DNA of 64,000 bases, taken from NCBI RefSeq assembly GCF_900099915.1, contig NZ_FNDB01000010.1, forward strand, positions 47,167-111,166. The letters run 5' to 3'. The position numbers and the translations under genes are program-made. Under the pieces are notes generated by a model. It saw only the letters and a program-made list of their open reading frames with translations, was not told where the DNA came from and searched no databases. Position 1 is the first letter of the stretch. Each line of letters opens with the position of its first letter. The stretch comes from Flavobacterium omnivorum. GTDB lineage: Bacteria > Bacteroidota > Bacteroidia > Flavobacteriales > Flavobacteriaceae. This document shows positions 49,208 to 58,805 of the stretch, one piece after another.

Positions 49208-50419
49208 ATGAAAGTTTTAATGATCAATTCGGTTTCCGGTTATGGTAGCACAGGTTCTATTTGTGTTGATCTAGCGACTGAATTAGAATCAATAGGTCAC
49301 GAATGCTATATTGCTTACGGACAATTAACTAAAGGATACGAAAACGGTTTTAAAATAGGAACGGTTTTAGAGAATCATTTACATAACGTGGGCTCTAGAA
49401 TTTTTGGAAAACAAGGCTATTTTACCCATTCAGGAACCAAAAAGTTAGTGGATTTTATAAAGGATTATAATCCGGATATCATCCATTTGCATAATTTGCA
49501 TGGGAATTATTTAAACCTGAAAATTCTATTTAATTATTTAACTGAAGTACAAAAACCAATAGTTTGGACCTTACATGATTGTTGGGCATTTACAGGTAAA
49601 TGTGCCCATTATGCCGATGTTCAATGTTTTAAATGGCAAACACATTGTAACAACTGTCCCCAAGTTCAAAATTACCCACCAAGTCTGCTACTGGATCGTT
49701 CCAGTGCCATGTTTGATGACAAAAAAGAATGGTTTACCAGCATTAAAAATATGACCATAATTCCCGTTTCTAAATGGTTGGCTCGTGAAGTGAGTAAATC
49801 CTTTTTAAATAAATTTCCTATTATTCCTATTTATAATTGGGTAAATCATGAGGTTTTTAAACCTCTGTACCCTACTGATTTTCATGTTAAGTATGAAATA
49901 TCGCCGGAAAAGTTTACTGTTTTGGTAGTTAGTGCAGGTTGGCATAAGACCGATGTAAAATATCAGGATGCTTTACTACTAGCTTCTTTACTTCCAACTG
50001 AAATACAACTAATAATGATTGGTAAGGTAGAAGAACCAAAACTATTGCCTCACACTATTAAACACATAGATTATTTAAATGGTAATAGTGAATTGGCCAA
50101 AGCCTATTCATTTGCTGATGCATATGTTCATTTATCTACTGAAGACACCTTTGGGAAAGTGATAGCAGAAGCTTTGAGTTGCGGTACCCCTGCGATAGTG
50201 TATGATGCTACTGCCTGCCCGGAAATTATTGACACAAATTGTGGCTATGTGGTACAAAAAAGAAATGTCCAGCAAGTAGTAGAAGCGATTTATAAAATAA
50301 AAGAAAACACTAAAGCCTATTATGCGACACAATGTAGACAACGTGTCGTTGAAAATTTTGATTACACCAGCAATATCAAACAAACAATTGGTGTATATAA
50401 TACTATACTACAGGAATGA
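49208..50419 (+). CDS. Glycosyltransferase family 4 protein
   Basis: A 403-residue GT-B transferase. The N-terminal domain opens with MKVLMINSVSGYGSTGSICVDLATELESIGHECYIAYGQ, a start seen in WcaC/WbaZ-like colanic-acid enzymes, and contains WTLHDCWAFTGKCAHY with several cysteines (about 122-158). The C-terminal domain has HLSTEDTFGKVIAEALSCGTPAIVYDATACPEII (about 301-334), the GT4 sugar-nucleotide site with the E(x7)E pattern. Probably an addition of fucose or an aminosugar, not determined. It overlaps the polymerase gene by 4 nt (ATGA). Confidence 0.9.
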   Translation: MKVLMINSVSGYGSTGSICVDLATELESIGHECYIAYGQLTKGYENGFKIGTVLENHLHNVGSRIFGKQGYFTHSGTKKLVDFIKDYNPDIIHLHNLHGNYLNLKILFNYLTEVQKPIVWTLHDCWAFTGKCAHYADVQCFKWQTHCNNCPQVQNYPPSLLLDRSSAMFDDKKEWFTSIKNMTIIPVSKWLAREVSKSFLNKFPIIPIYNWVNHEVFKPLYPTDFHVKYEISPEKFTVLVVSAGWHKTDVKYQDALLLASLLPTEIQLIMIGKVEEPKLLPHTIKHIDYLNGNSELAKAYSFADAYVHLSTEDTFGKVIAEALSCGTPAIVYDATACPEIIDTNCGYVVQKRNVQQVVEAIYKIKENTKAYYATQCRQRVVENFDYTSNIKQTIGVYNTILQE

Positions 50420-51531
50420 TTATAAATTTAATAGTTATTGCTTTAATCCTTTTTCTTGGATTTCATTTTTCGCGAAAAAAAGATAAAAATAATGAAAGCA
50501 ATAGGAAAAAGTATATTCGTATTATTTGTTTTATTCTTATGCTGCAATCTGGATTGCGAAATGTGGTTGTTGGTTCAGATACGCATACATATTTTTTATC
50601 TTTCCAGGATTCCAGAAGTAGTTCATGGCAGGACATCTACATAAGAATAGTTGATTATTATAGCTTTGGTATTGGTAAAGACCCGGGTTATGCTGCTTTT
50701 GAAAAACTAGTGTCCAGTATATTTGGAGAATATCAGCTGCTTCTAATTGTAATTGCTATTGTTTTTTTCTCGGCTTTAGGAAATTTTATTTATCAAAACA
50801 CGACACGGCTGATTGATGCCATACTTGCATTTGTAATTTATTCTGTGCTGTTTTATAGTTTCTTTTCCATAACCGGACACAGACAGACCATTGCAACTGC
50901 CGCGGCCATGTTTAGCTTTGAATTGATAAAACGTAGAAAGTTAATTCCTTTTTTGCTATTGATAGTAATAGCATCCACTATCCACAAATCAGTGCTGCTT
51001 TTTATTCCTTTTTATTACATAGCTCAAATCAGTAAACCAAAATTATTTTTTAGAGTAGTCCTTTTAATTTTTCCAATTATTATGGTGTTTAGAAATAATC
51101 TATCCACCTATTTAAAGATCTTAGGAGGCTATGAAGAATATGGTATTAATGAAGCGGCCGGAACTTCGACTTTTACGGCACTGTTTTTATTAATTTCGAT
51201 TGTTGCTTTATTGCGGAGCAAAACTATTCTGCAAAATAATATAAAGGCACAGCAGTATTACAATGCTTTTGCGATAGCGTTGCTTTTCATTCCTTTAACT
51301 TGGGTAAATCCTTCTGCGATGCGGGTAGTGCAATATTTTTCTATTTTTATGCTGCTATTTATTCCGGAAATAATATATTCTTTTCAAGCAGTTTCTCTTC
51401 GTGTAAAAAGAGATCTTACTTTTTTTATCATAATAGTTTTAATTGCGCTATTTCTAAAATCAAATTGGAATACGTCACCCTATGGTTTTTTTTGGGAAGA
51501 AATGCGCTTGTTTAAAGCTTATTATAATTAA
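50416..51531 (+). CDS. EpsG/Wzy-like O-unit polymerase
   Basis: A 371-residue integral membrane protein with about 10-11 hydrophobic segments and little else conserved, as usual for polymerases. LRNVVVGSDTHTYFLSFQD (about 45-65) and SITGHRQTIATAAAMFSFELIKRRKLIPFLLLIVIASTIHKSVLLFIPFYYIA (about 150-203) are typical of the EpsG family. It would join repeat units at the periplasmic face. The ATGA overlap with the preceding transferase means translational coupling. Base composition is more AT-rich than in the sugar-nucleotide genes. Confidence 0.85.
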   Translation: MIINLIVIALILFLGFHFSRKKDKNNESNRKKYIRIICFILMLQSGLRNVVVGSDTHTYFLSFQDSRSSSWQDIYIRIVDYYSFGIGKDPGYAAFEKLVSSIFGEYQLLLIVIAIVFFSALGNFIYQNTTRLIDAILAFVIYSVLFYSFFSITGHRQTIATAAAMFSFELIKRRKLIPFLLLIVIASTIHKSVLLFIPFYYIAQISKPKLFFRVVLLIFPIIMVFRNNLSTYLKILGGYEEYGINEAAGTSTFTALFLLISIVALLRSKTILQNNIKAQQYYNAFAIALLFIPLTWVNPSAMRVVQYFSIFMLLFIPEIIYSFQAVSLRVKRDLTFFIIIVLIALFLKSNWNTSPYGFFWEEMRLFKAYYN

Positions 51532-51549
51532 AATATAAAACTAATTAAA

Positions 51550-52779
51550 ATGACAATGGAACTTAAAAAAACTTATTTATTATCAATTATCATTCCTACT
51601 AGGAATAGAGAGGATTATGCTTTTGCGTCCGTAATGCAGGTTTTAGGAGCAACCAATGATGATGTACAAATAGTTTTACAGGATAATAGTGATACTAATT
51701 CTTTGTTTGATAGATTTATAAATAGTAGTGATCTTCATAGAATTAAATATAATTATTCTCCAGGTACATTATCCTTTATCCAAAATTTCAGTAGAGGTGT
51801 CGAGCAAGCTGATGGTGAATATTTATGTATGATTGGAGATGATGATGGTGTTAATCCGGAAATTGTGGATTTTGTACATTGGGCAAAATCTAAAAATATT
51901 GAAGCTATTTCTCCTGAAATTAGACTTAATTACATATGGCCCAATACAGGGATTTCATATTATAAAAATGATAATGGGAATCTTATGATTATTGATTTTA
52001 GTATGAATGCAAAATTGTATGAAACAAAAAAAGAGCTGAATAAGCTTCTTAAATCTGGTGGGCAAAATTATCTAAAATATAATTTGGTAAAAATATACCA
52101 TGGTATAGTTACAAAAAGGGCTATGAATGAAGTAAAAGAAATAACAGGAAATTATTTTGGGGGGTTATCACCAGATATTTACAGTTCTTTGGCATTATCT
52201 TTAGTTGTTGATAAGGTTTTGAAAATTGATTATCCTTTGACAATTCCTGGGGTTTGTAGTAACAGCGGTTCTGGACAGGCTGCAACAGGAAGGCATGTTG
52301 GGAAACTGGAAGATGCTCCTCAACTTAAAGGTCATGATAATTATAAATGGTCAAGTTTGGTGCCGAAATTTTATAGTGTAGAAACTATATGGGCTGACTC
52401 AGCATTAGCTGCTTTAAAAGATATGAATAGGGAAGATTTGATTGGGATATTTAATGTGTCTAGATTATCAGCTTATTGTTATTATAATTATAGTGAATAC
52501 AGAAAAATTATAATTGAGAATTATACTATGTTTTTTAAAAAGGAAGGTGTTAATAAAGCAAATTTAAAAATCAAATTAATTGTAGAAATTATAAATGGAC
52601 CTTATAAAGATTTTTTTAATAAAGTGGTAAATAAGCTCACTAGGAAAAAGAATTCAGTAAATAATTATGAAGATGTCATAAATATTATTGAGGCTGAAAA
52701 AATATTTAGTAATTATTTAAAAAAGAGGTCTTTATCTATTAATAAAATGATTGAAAAATTAAAAAATTTTCAAATATAG
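51550..52779 (+). CDS. Glycosyltransferase family 2 protein
   Basis: A 409-residue GT-A transferase: LLSIIIPTRNREDYAFASVMQVL (about 10-32) starts the nucleotide-binding part, and EYLCMIGDDDGVNPEIV (about 92-108) has the Asp-rich metal site. The last 250 residues do not match a family that I can name. Weak methionine start MTMELKK with a second ATG two codons later. It is followed by a promoter-terminator pair in the 70-nt gap. Confidence 0.85.
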   Translation: MTMELKKTYLLSIIIPTRNREDYAFASVMQVLGATNDDVQIVLQDNSDTNSLFDRFINSSDLHRIKYNYSPGTLSFIQNFSRGVEQADGEYLCMIGDDDGVNPEIVDFVHWAKSKNIEAISPEIRLNYIWPNTGISYYKNDNGNLMIIDFSMNAKLYETKKELNKLLKSGGQNYLKYNLVKIYHGIVTKRAMNEVKEITGNYFGGLSPDIYSSLALSLVVDKVLKIDYPLTIPGVCSNSGSGQAATGRHVGKLEDAPQLKGHDNYKWSSLVPKFYSVETIWADSALAALKDMNREDLIGIFNVSRLSAYCYYNYSEYRKIIIENYTMFFKKEGVNKANLKIKLIVEIINGPYKDFFNKVVNKLTRKKNSVNNYEDVINIIEAEKIFSNYLKKRSLSINKMIEKLKNFQI

Positions 52780-52789
52780 TAGTAGTTTT

Positions 52790-52797
52790 TATATTTG
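52790..52797 (+). promoter_or_regulatory. Possible internal promoter among the glycosyltransferase genes
   Basis: TATATTTG at 52790-52797 matches the -7 consensus; TTTT at 52767-52770 is 19 nt upstream. It lies 10 nt after the stop of the preceding gene and 52 nt before the next start. A hairpin begins just 10 nt further on. Confidence 0.5.
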
Positions 52798-52807
52798 CTC
52801 TATGTTT

Positions 52808-52831
52808 AAAGTAACAAGATGTTACTTTTTT
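52808..52831 (+). terminator. Terminator-like hairpin downstream of the internal promoter
   Basis: AAAGTAAC (52808-52815) pairs perfectly with GTTACTTT (52821-52828) across a 5-nt loop and runs into six Ts in total (52826-52831). It lies between two genes on the same strand, so it would either reduce downstream transcription or act as a 5' hairpin of the new transcript. Confidence 0.65.
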
Positions 52832-52849
52832 ATTTAAAATAAAAAAAAA

Positions 52850-53851
52850 ATGAAGAATATTTTATTTGATAATACCCCTCCAATAGCTTTAATATTTTTT
52901 GCCAGACCAGACTTACTTAAAATTACCTTTCAAGAAGTTAGAAAAGCTAAACCTAAAAAGCTTTTTTTAATTCAAGATGGTGCCAGAATTAATAATTTAA
53001 GTGATGAAAACAATATAAAAAAATGTAGAGAAATTGTTAGTAATATCGATTGGGAATGTGAAGTGTATACCAATTATTCATTCAAAAATTTAGGTTGCGG
53101 AATGCGTGTGTTTTCGGGGCTTAATTGGGCTTTTGAATACGTAGACCGATTATTGATTTTAGAGGATGACTGCGTACCGTCGCAAGATTTATTTCCATTT
53201 ACGTCAGAGTTATTGGAAAGATATAAAGATGATGAACGATTAGGATTGATCTGTGGAATGAATAATTTAGGTGTGCATGAAGAGGCACCTGATGATTATT
53301 TTTTTACTACTTCAGGATCTATCTGGGGCTGGGCAACTTGGAAACGTGTTTGGGATGATGTAGATTATAATTTACTTTTTTTGGAAGATAAATATTCAAC
53401 AAAGATAGTTTACAATACTGATTCTAAATTAGAAAGTATGGCTGAATATTTGAAAGGCAATATAGAAAAGGGAAAACCATTGACATCTTGGTCTTTTCAA
53501 TTAGGGATGAATTTGTTAATGAATTCTAAATTAAATATTGTTCCAAAATATAATATGATAAGTAATATCGGCTTGTCTAATGATGGTGCTAATTCTGTGA
53601 GCTCGATAAAATTCATTCCTAGGGGGCTTAGAAGTATTTATTTTATGAAAACGTATACATTAGTTTTTCCTTTAAAGCATCCAAAATATATGGTTAATGA
53701 TTTAGAATTCAAAAAACGATTGGACCGCTTAATGGGAGATGGATACCCGATAGTAAAGCTCTATCGATTAATAGAGTCTATCACTTATCGTATAATAGGC
53801 GGTGATTTTAATTCAATTCTTAAAGGATTTAAACGAAGATTCTTAAAGTAA
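52850..53851 (+). CDS. GT-A fold nucleotide-sugar transferase (HlpA-like)
   Basis: A 333-residue transferase. PPIALIFFARPDLLKITFQEVRKAKPKKLFLIQDGAR (about 10-46) is the nucleotide-binding start, NLGCGMRVFSGLNWAFEYVDRLLILEDDCVPSQDLFPF (about 82-119) holds the Asp metal site, and SGSIWGWATWKRVWDDVD (about 158-175) is a tryptophan-rich acceptor or fold motif seen in this group. Substrate unknown. The start codon is 18 nt after the T-run of the hairpin. Confidence 0.82.
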   Translation: MKNILFDNTPPIALIFFARPDLLKITFQEVRKAKPKKLFLIQDGARINNLSDENNIKKCREIVSNIDWECEVYTNYSFKNLGCGMRVFSGLNWAFEYVDRLLILEDDCVPSQDLFPFTSELLERYKDDERLGLICGMNNLGVHEEAPDDYFFTTSGSIWGWATWKRVWDDVDYNLLFLEDKYSTKIVYNTDSKLESMAEYLKGNIEKGKPLTSWSFQLGMNLLMNSKLNIVPKYNMISNIGLSNDGANSVSSIKFIPRGLRSIYFMKTYTLVFPLKHPKYMVNDLEFKKRLDRLMGDGYPIVKLYRLIESITYRIIGGDFNSILKGFKRRFLK

Positions 53852-53898
53852 TTATTCATTAGGAAAGATATAAGTTATTAAATATTAAAGAAAAAAAA

Positions 53899-54879
53899 AT
53901 GAATGTGATTTCTAAACCAAAGATTACAGTTGTTACCGCTGTCTATAATAAGGAAAAATTAATTCATAAATGTGTTGAGTCTGTTTTAAATCAGTCATTT
54001 ACCGATTTTGAATATATTTTAGTAGACGATCAATCACCTGATAATTGCCCAGAAATTTGTGAAGATTATGCTAAAAAAGATAGTAGAATTAAGGTAATCC
54101 ACAGGGAAAATGGAGGCCATGCACTTGCGGTTAATTCTGGAATTTTACAAGGTATTGGAGATTATTATTTTATTGTGGACGCGGATGACTATTTAAGTGA
54201 TAAAAATTGTTTTTCTGAAATGATTGAAATTGCTGAAGAAAATGATTGTGATATAGTATTGTCAGATTTTTTAGGAGTATGGAATAATAAAAATAAGCCA
54301 AAGAAGTTAATTTTTGATGGAATTGAAGTAATGGAGTATTTGATTAAAGAAGACATCTATCATCCTACCACAAGATCAAGATTGTGGAAAAAGACTATAT
54401 TAAATAAAAATAATCTTTTTAAGAATCTAATTTGTGATGATGAAGAGTGGACCCCTAAGGCATTTTACAGGGCAAAAAAGGTTTGTATACTGCCTAAACC
54501 TATCTACTTCAGAACTACACCCGAAGATTCTGTAACCCAAATAGCTACGGAGAAAAATTATTTTAAAAAAGCTTTTGATAAAGGGTTTACTACCGGAGTC
54601 TTAATTAATTTTTTTGAAAAAACAAGTATTTCAACTTTACAAAAGCGTGTACTATACAAAAGATTTATATCCTTGTATTTATCAAGCCTGCATATCTATG
54701 CAAATATAATAACTAATAATCAATTAAAAAGTGAATTGTTTGTTGTCTTAGATGAAAATAAACATATTTTAAAATATTCTAAATTTTATGATAGTTCTAG
54801 ACATCATCTTATTGCGTGGATAATGCGATATTTTGGATTGAAAGGAGCTCTTTTGTTTTTCAAGGTTTTTATTAGATAA
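53899..54879 (+). CDS. Glycosyltransferase family 2 protein
   Basis: A 326-residue GT2: KITVVTAVYNKEKLIHKCVESVLNQSFTDFEYILVDDQSPDNCPEIC (about 8-54) and the metal site YYFIVDADDYLSD (about 91-103). The rest is a C-terminal part rich in aromatic and basic residues with a final hydrophobic helix (RYFGLKGALLFFKVFIR). It is closely related in its first 120 residues to the GT2 proteins at 56485 and 58806. Confidence 0.88.
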   Translation: MNVISKPKITVVTAVYNKEKLIHKCVESVLNQSFTDFEYILVDDQSPDNCPEICEDYAKKDSRIKVIHRENGGHALAVNSGILQGIGDYYFIVDADDYLSDKNCFSEMIEIAEENDCDIVLSDFLGVWNNKNKPKKLIFDGIEVMEYLIKEDIYHPTTRSRLWKKTILNKNNLFKNLICDDEEWTPKAFYRAKKVCILPKPIYFRTTPEDSVTQIATEKNYFKKAFDKGFTTGVLINFFEKTSISTLQKRVLYKRFISLYLSSLHIYANIITNNQLKSELFVVLDENKHILKYSKFYDSSRHHLIAWIMRYFGLKGALLFFKVFIR

Positions 54880-54954
54880 GTTTAAGATATTTCTTAAAAG
54901 AAAATTAATGATTTTTATAATAAAAAATGAACGGATGTATTTATATAAATTCAA

Positions 54955-56484
54955 ATGACAGAAACTAGCAATAAACAAATTAAAACAGCAGCAATTATAT
55001 CATACATATCAATTGTTTTTAATATTATCACAGGTTTAATTTATACACCTTGGATGGTTAATAGTATTGGTAAATCAGATTATGGTTTGTATGTTTTGGT
55101 ATCTTCTTTTTTAATTTATTTTACGATTGATTTTGGTTTAGGACAAGCTATTGCCCGTTTTTTAGCCAAATATCGCGCTGAAAATAATGAGCAAAAGGTA
55201 AACCAATTGTTGAGTATTACTACTAAAATTTATCTTTTGATAAGTTTAATAATGCTCATAGCACTAGTTGTTGTGTTTTTTTTTCTGCAGAATATTTTTC
55301 TACAGCTCAATTCTGCTGAAATTGAAAAGTTCAAAACCATCTACGTAATTGCGGGTCTATTTAGTTTAGTTTCGTTTCCGTTCATGTCTTTGAATGGTGT
55401 ATTTATTGCTTTTGAACGCTTTGTGGTACTCAAGCTTTGTGATATTTTTAGTAAAATTGGAGTAATACTTTTTATGGTTATCGCTCTTTTATTGGGCTAT
55501 AAATTGTATGCCATTATAGCCATCAATGCATTTATAGGAATCATAGTTATTTTATTTAAATTGATTTATTTATTTAAAACTACTGCTATAAAAATTGACT
55601 TAAAATATAAAAGCAAAGCGTTAACTAAAGAACTTTTTGGTTTTTCCGCATGGACTTCAGTATTGGGGATTGCCCAACGCTTGATAATCAATATTGCCCC
55701 TACACTTTTAGGAATTTATTCAGGCACAACGGCTATTGCTGTTTTTTCTATTGGAATGTTAATAGAAAGCTACGTTTGGACTTTTGCCAGTGCCTTAAAT
55801 GGTTTATTTTTGCCTAAAGTCTCCGGGTTGTTATCTACTTCAGAAAATCGAGAGCAAGTGCTGCAATTAATGGTGAAAGTAGGTAGAATTCAATTGTTTA
55901 TAATTGGAATATTGTACATTGGAATGATTACCTTGGGTCAAGAATTTATTGTTCTTTGGATGGGACCAAAGTTTGCTAATTCTTATCCAATAGTACTTAT
56001 GCTAATTTTTCCAGGTTTTTTTACGCTTACTCAAGAAATCGCTTCGACATTGTTATATGTTGAAAACAAAATTAAATTTAAGGCTATCATTTTTATGGTT
56101 GCTGCGATAATGAGTATATTATTATCTGTATTTTTAATACCATACTTTGGAGCATTAGGTGCCGCAATGGGAATTGTAATTTCTCTATTAATTTTTGAAG
56201 TTATAATAATAAATATTTTCTACCAAAAGATAATGAAAATAAACATAATTTATTTTTTTAAGGCCTGTTTACTAAAAATGGCTCCATCTCTAGCGATAGC
56301 TTTGGGATTTGGTTTTGCAGTTAATTATTATATTCCGGCTACTAATTTTGTTGTTTTTTTTATAAAGGCTAGTATTATAGCTTTAGTATACATAGTTGTT
56401 ATGTGGTTTTTTAGCTTAAACAAATATGAGAAAGAATTAATTTTATCTATTTATAAAAAATTTACGCCTAATAAATTAAGTTAA
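54955..56484 (+). CDS. Wzx-like polysaccharide flippase
   Basis: A 509-residue MATE/MOP-superfamily membrane protein with about 14 hydrophobic segments. AAIISYISIVFNIITGLIYTPWMVNSIGKSDYGLYVLVSSFLIYFTIDFGLGQAIARFLAKYRA (about 12-75) is the typical N-terminal region of Wzx/RfbX proteins. It would flip lipid-linked repeat units to the periplasmic face, where the EpsG/Wzy-like protein acts. The stop codon directly touches the start of the next gene (TAAATG). Confidence 0.92.
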   Translation: MTETSNKQIKTAAIISYISIVFNIITGLIYTPWMVNSIGKSDYGLYVLVSSFLIYFTIDFGLGQAIARFLAKYRAENNEQKVNQLLSITTKIYLLISLIMLIALVVVFFFLQNIFLQLNSAEIEKFKTIYVIAGLFSLVSFPFMSLNGVFIAFERFVVLKLCDIFSKIGVILFMVIALLLGYKLYAIIAINAFIGIIVILFKLIYLFKTTAIKIDLKYKSKALTKELFGFSAWTSVLGIAQRLIINIAPTLLGIYSGTTAIAVFSIGMLIESYVWTFASALNGLFLPKVSGLLSTSENREQVLQLMVKVGRIQLFIIGILYIGMITLGQEFIVLWMGPKFANSYPIVLMLIFPGFFTLTQEIASTLLYVENKIKFKAIIFMVAAIMSILLSVFLIPYFGALGAAMGIVISLLIFEVIIINIFYQKIMKINIIYFFKACLLKMAPSLAIALGFGFAVNYYIPATNFVVFFIKASIIALVYIVVMWFFSLNKYEKELILSIYKKFTPNKLS

Positions 56485-57489
56485 ATGCCTCTAATCAGTA
56501 TTATAATTCCGGTTTACAAAGTAGAAGCCTATTTGCATAAATGCATCAGTAGTGTGCTCGATCAAGATTTTAAGGATATTGAAGTACTCCTTGTTGATGA
56601 CGGTTCACCCGATAATTGTCCTGTAATTTGCGATGAGTTCGCAAAAAAAGATGCCAGAGTAAAGGTTATTCATAAAAAAAACGGTGGTTTGTCAGATGCT
56701 CGTAATGAAGGGATTAAGAGTGCTATGGGAGAATACATAATGTTTTTAGACAGCGATGATTACTGGGATGGTAAAGATTGTTTGTTTAACCTGGTCCAAT
56801 CCATGCAAGTTTCAAACGCAGATATAATCCTTTATGGCGCCAAAGATGTATTTGTAGAGAGCTATACGCTTATAGTGGCAAGAGGAAATTATGACATAGC
56901 ATCCATTAGAAAAGGTAAAGATGCAGCAATACAGTCCTTATTTGCAACTCATCATTTTCCCGGTTCAGCCTGGATTTTAACTATTAAAAGATGTTTGGTA
57001 TTAGAGCATGAGCTGTTTTTTGTAACAGGTATAAAAGCTGAGGATATTGATTGGCTGATTAATTCGTTTAGTAAAGCAGCATCTTTCGATGCAGTTAATG
57101 ATGCGTTTTATATGTATATAAAAAACAGACCGGGTGCCATAACGACAACCGCAGATTCAAAAAGTGCTGTAGATATTTTGTTTTCAGTGTCAAAATGGAG
57201 GCCTGAATTAGAGAAAGATTTGTCAGTTACTAATACATATTTGTTATCCTATTTAGCCTATCAGTATATTACCGCTTATATTATCTATGCGAGCGTTCCT
57301 GCAAATGAAAAAAGGATATTGCATGCAGAACTCAAAAAAAATTCAGGGATACTAAAATATGCGCAAGGAAAAAAGACGGTTTTGAGTAGAACAGTAATTG
57401 AACTTTTCGGGATTGAATTTGGAGCTAAAATTTTTAGAACGGCTCATTTTGCCCTTAACAAATGGCCTAGCTTAAAAAAAATTGTTTAA
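56485..57489 (+). CDS. Glycosyltransferase family 2 protein
   Basis: A 334-residue GT2 starting MPLISIIIPVYKVEAYLHKCISSVLDQDFKDIEVLLVDDGSPDNC (about 1-45), with the metal site MFLDSDDYWDGKDC (about 90-103) and the acceptor-side GIKAEDIDWLIN (about 182). It starts with no gap after the flippase gene. Family close to CpsI/EpsJ-type transferases; the sugar is unknown. Confidence 0.9.
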   Translation: MPLISIIIPVYKVEAYLHKCISSVLDQDFKDIEVLLVDDGSPDNCPVICDEFAKKDARVKVIHKKNGGLSDARNEGIKSAMGEYIMFLDSDDYWDGKDCLFNLVQSMQVSNADIILYGAKDVFVESYTLIVARGNYDIASIRKGKDAAIQSLFATHHFPGSAWILTIKRCLVLEHELFFVTGIKAEDIDWLINSFSKAASFDAVNDAFYMYIKNRPGAITTTADSKSAVDILFSVSKWRPELEKDLSVTNTYLLSYLAYQYITAYIIYASVPANEKRILHAELKKNSGILKYAQGKKTVLSRTVIELFGIEFGAKIFRTAHFALNKWPSLKKIV

Positions 57490-57493
57490 TTCA

Positions 57494-58798
57494 ATGAATA
57501 AGAAAAGAATATTAATTATTTCTGGAGAATCATGGCGGGAAGACAGTAATGGCGGAAATGTACTTTCCAATTTGTTCAGTACTTTTACTGATGAATATGA
57601 ATTTGCACAAATTTTTACTAATCCTGCAATGCCTTCTAATTCTATTTGTGCAAAATATTTTCATATTTCGGAAGGAGAAGTCATAAAAGCATTCCTTAAA
57701 AACCAAACTTTTGGACGAGAATTGCAATCGTCAGACTATTTGATTCAAGACGAATTAACGATTAAAAATCCCTCAAGTTCCAATTGGCTTACTTTTTTAA
57801 AAAAATTAAATTTCCCTATATTTCATACCCTGCAAGATTTGATTTGGAGAGGCTCTAAATGGCAAACGCCTGAATTGGAAAAATTCGTTCTAGATTACAA
57901 TCCAGATGTGATTTTTGCACCCATGTATTATAGTCTTTTTATGCACCGTATAGACCGCTATGTTGCAGAGCTGACAAATAAAAAATTGGTATCATACGTT
58001 TCTGACGATCATCTTACCTTTCGTCAGTTTTCTATTTCTCCTGTATACTGGTTTAACAGACTACTATTGCGAAAAAATGTTATTGCTACCGCAAAACACT
58101 ATTCCTTGTTGTATACGATGACACAGGAGCAGCTTGAAGAATACCAGCCCGTATTGAAAGTACCAATGAAAGTATTGAAAAAAACAGGAAATTTTGAAGG
58201 GGTTCCTCCGTTAAAAACAGACTGTGGAAATCCTTTAATTATAATGTATGGTGGAAATCTAATTTACAATCGGTTTAAAACCTTGCATAAATTAGCGCAA
58301 GCAATAAAAGAAATCAATCAAAATGAAATTAAAATTCAGCTGCATATTTATACGCAGACGCCCATCACTGAAAAACTTAAATTGTTGCTAGATGATGGTC
58401 AAAACAGTTTGTTATTAGGTAAGGTTTCCATGGAACAGTTAAATATTAAATATTCTGGTGCTGATTTAGTATTACATGTGGAATCTTTTGAATTAAAGCA
58501 GCGATTGCTCACCAGACTTTCTTTCTCCACTAAAATTATAGATTTGATGCATACTGGCAGAGGAATTTTGGCAATTTGCTCTAAGGAGAGTTCTCCTTAC
58601 AAATACCTTAAATCCGAGGATGCCGCCATCTGTGTTGCTGATGTTTCCGAAATAAAAAAGACTTTGCAACATTTATTAGAGTTTCCGGAACAAATTAATG
58701 AATATGCAATCAAAGCATGGGAATGCGGCGTAAGAAACCATGATGCAAAAATTGTTACCAAGGATTTGCATGCCGATTTTAAATCAATGATAAATTAA
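57494..58798 (+). CDS. Glycosyltransferase, GT-B fold (family 4-like)
   Basis: I start at ATG 57494 (MNKKRILIISGESWREDSNGGNVLSNLF; 434 residues), which leaves a 4-nt gap to the preceding gene; a TTG at 57482 would overlap it. The N-terminal Rossmann part is followed by a C-terminal domain with LIIMYGGNLIYNRFKTLHKLAQAI (about 251-274) and an acidic region near EDAAICVADVSEIKKTLQHLLE (about 375-396). The classical E(x7)E motif is weak, so assignment to family 4 is tentative. Confidence 0.72.
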   Translation: MNKKRILIISGESWREDSNGGNVLSNLFSTFTDEYEFAQIFTNPAMPSNSICAKYFHISEGEVIKAFLKNQTFGRELQSSDYLIQDELTIKNPSSSNWLTFLKKLNFPIFHTLQDLIWRGSKWQTPELEKFVLDYNPDVIFAPMYYSLFMHRIDRYVAELTNKKLVSYVSDDHLTFRQFSISPVYWFNRLLLRKNVIATAKHYSLLYTMTQEQLEEYQPVLKVPMKVLKKTGNFEGVPPLKTDCGNPLIIMYGGNLIYNRFKTLHKLAQAIKEINQNEIKIQLHIYTQTPITEKLKLLLDDGQNSLLLGKVSMEQLNIKYSGADLVLHVESFELKQRLLTRLSFSTKIIDLMHTGRGILAICSKESSPYKYLKSEDAAICVADVSEIKKTLQHLLEFPEQINEYAIKAWECGVRNHDAKIVTKDLHADFKSMIN

Positions 58799-58805
58799 AA
58801 GTAGT

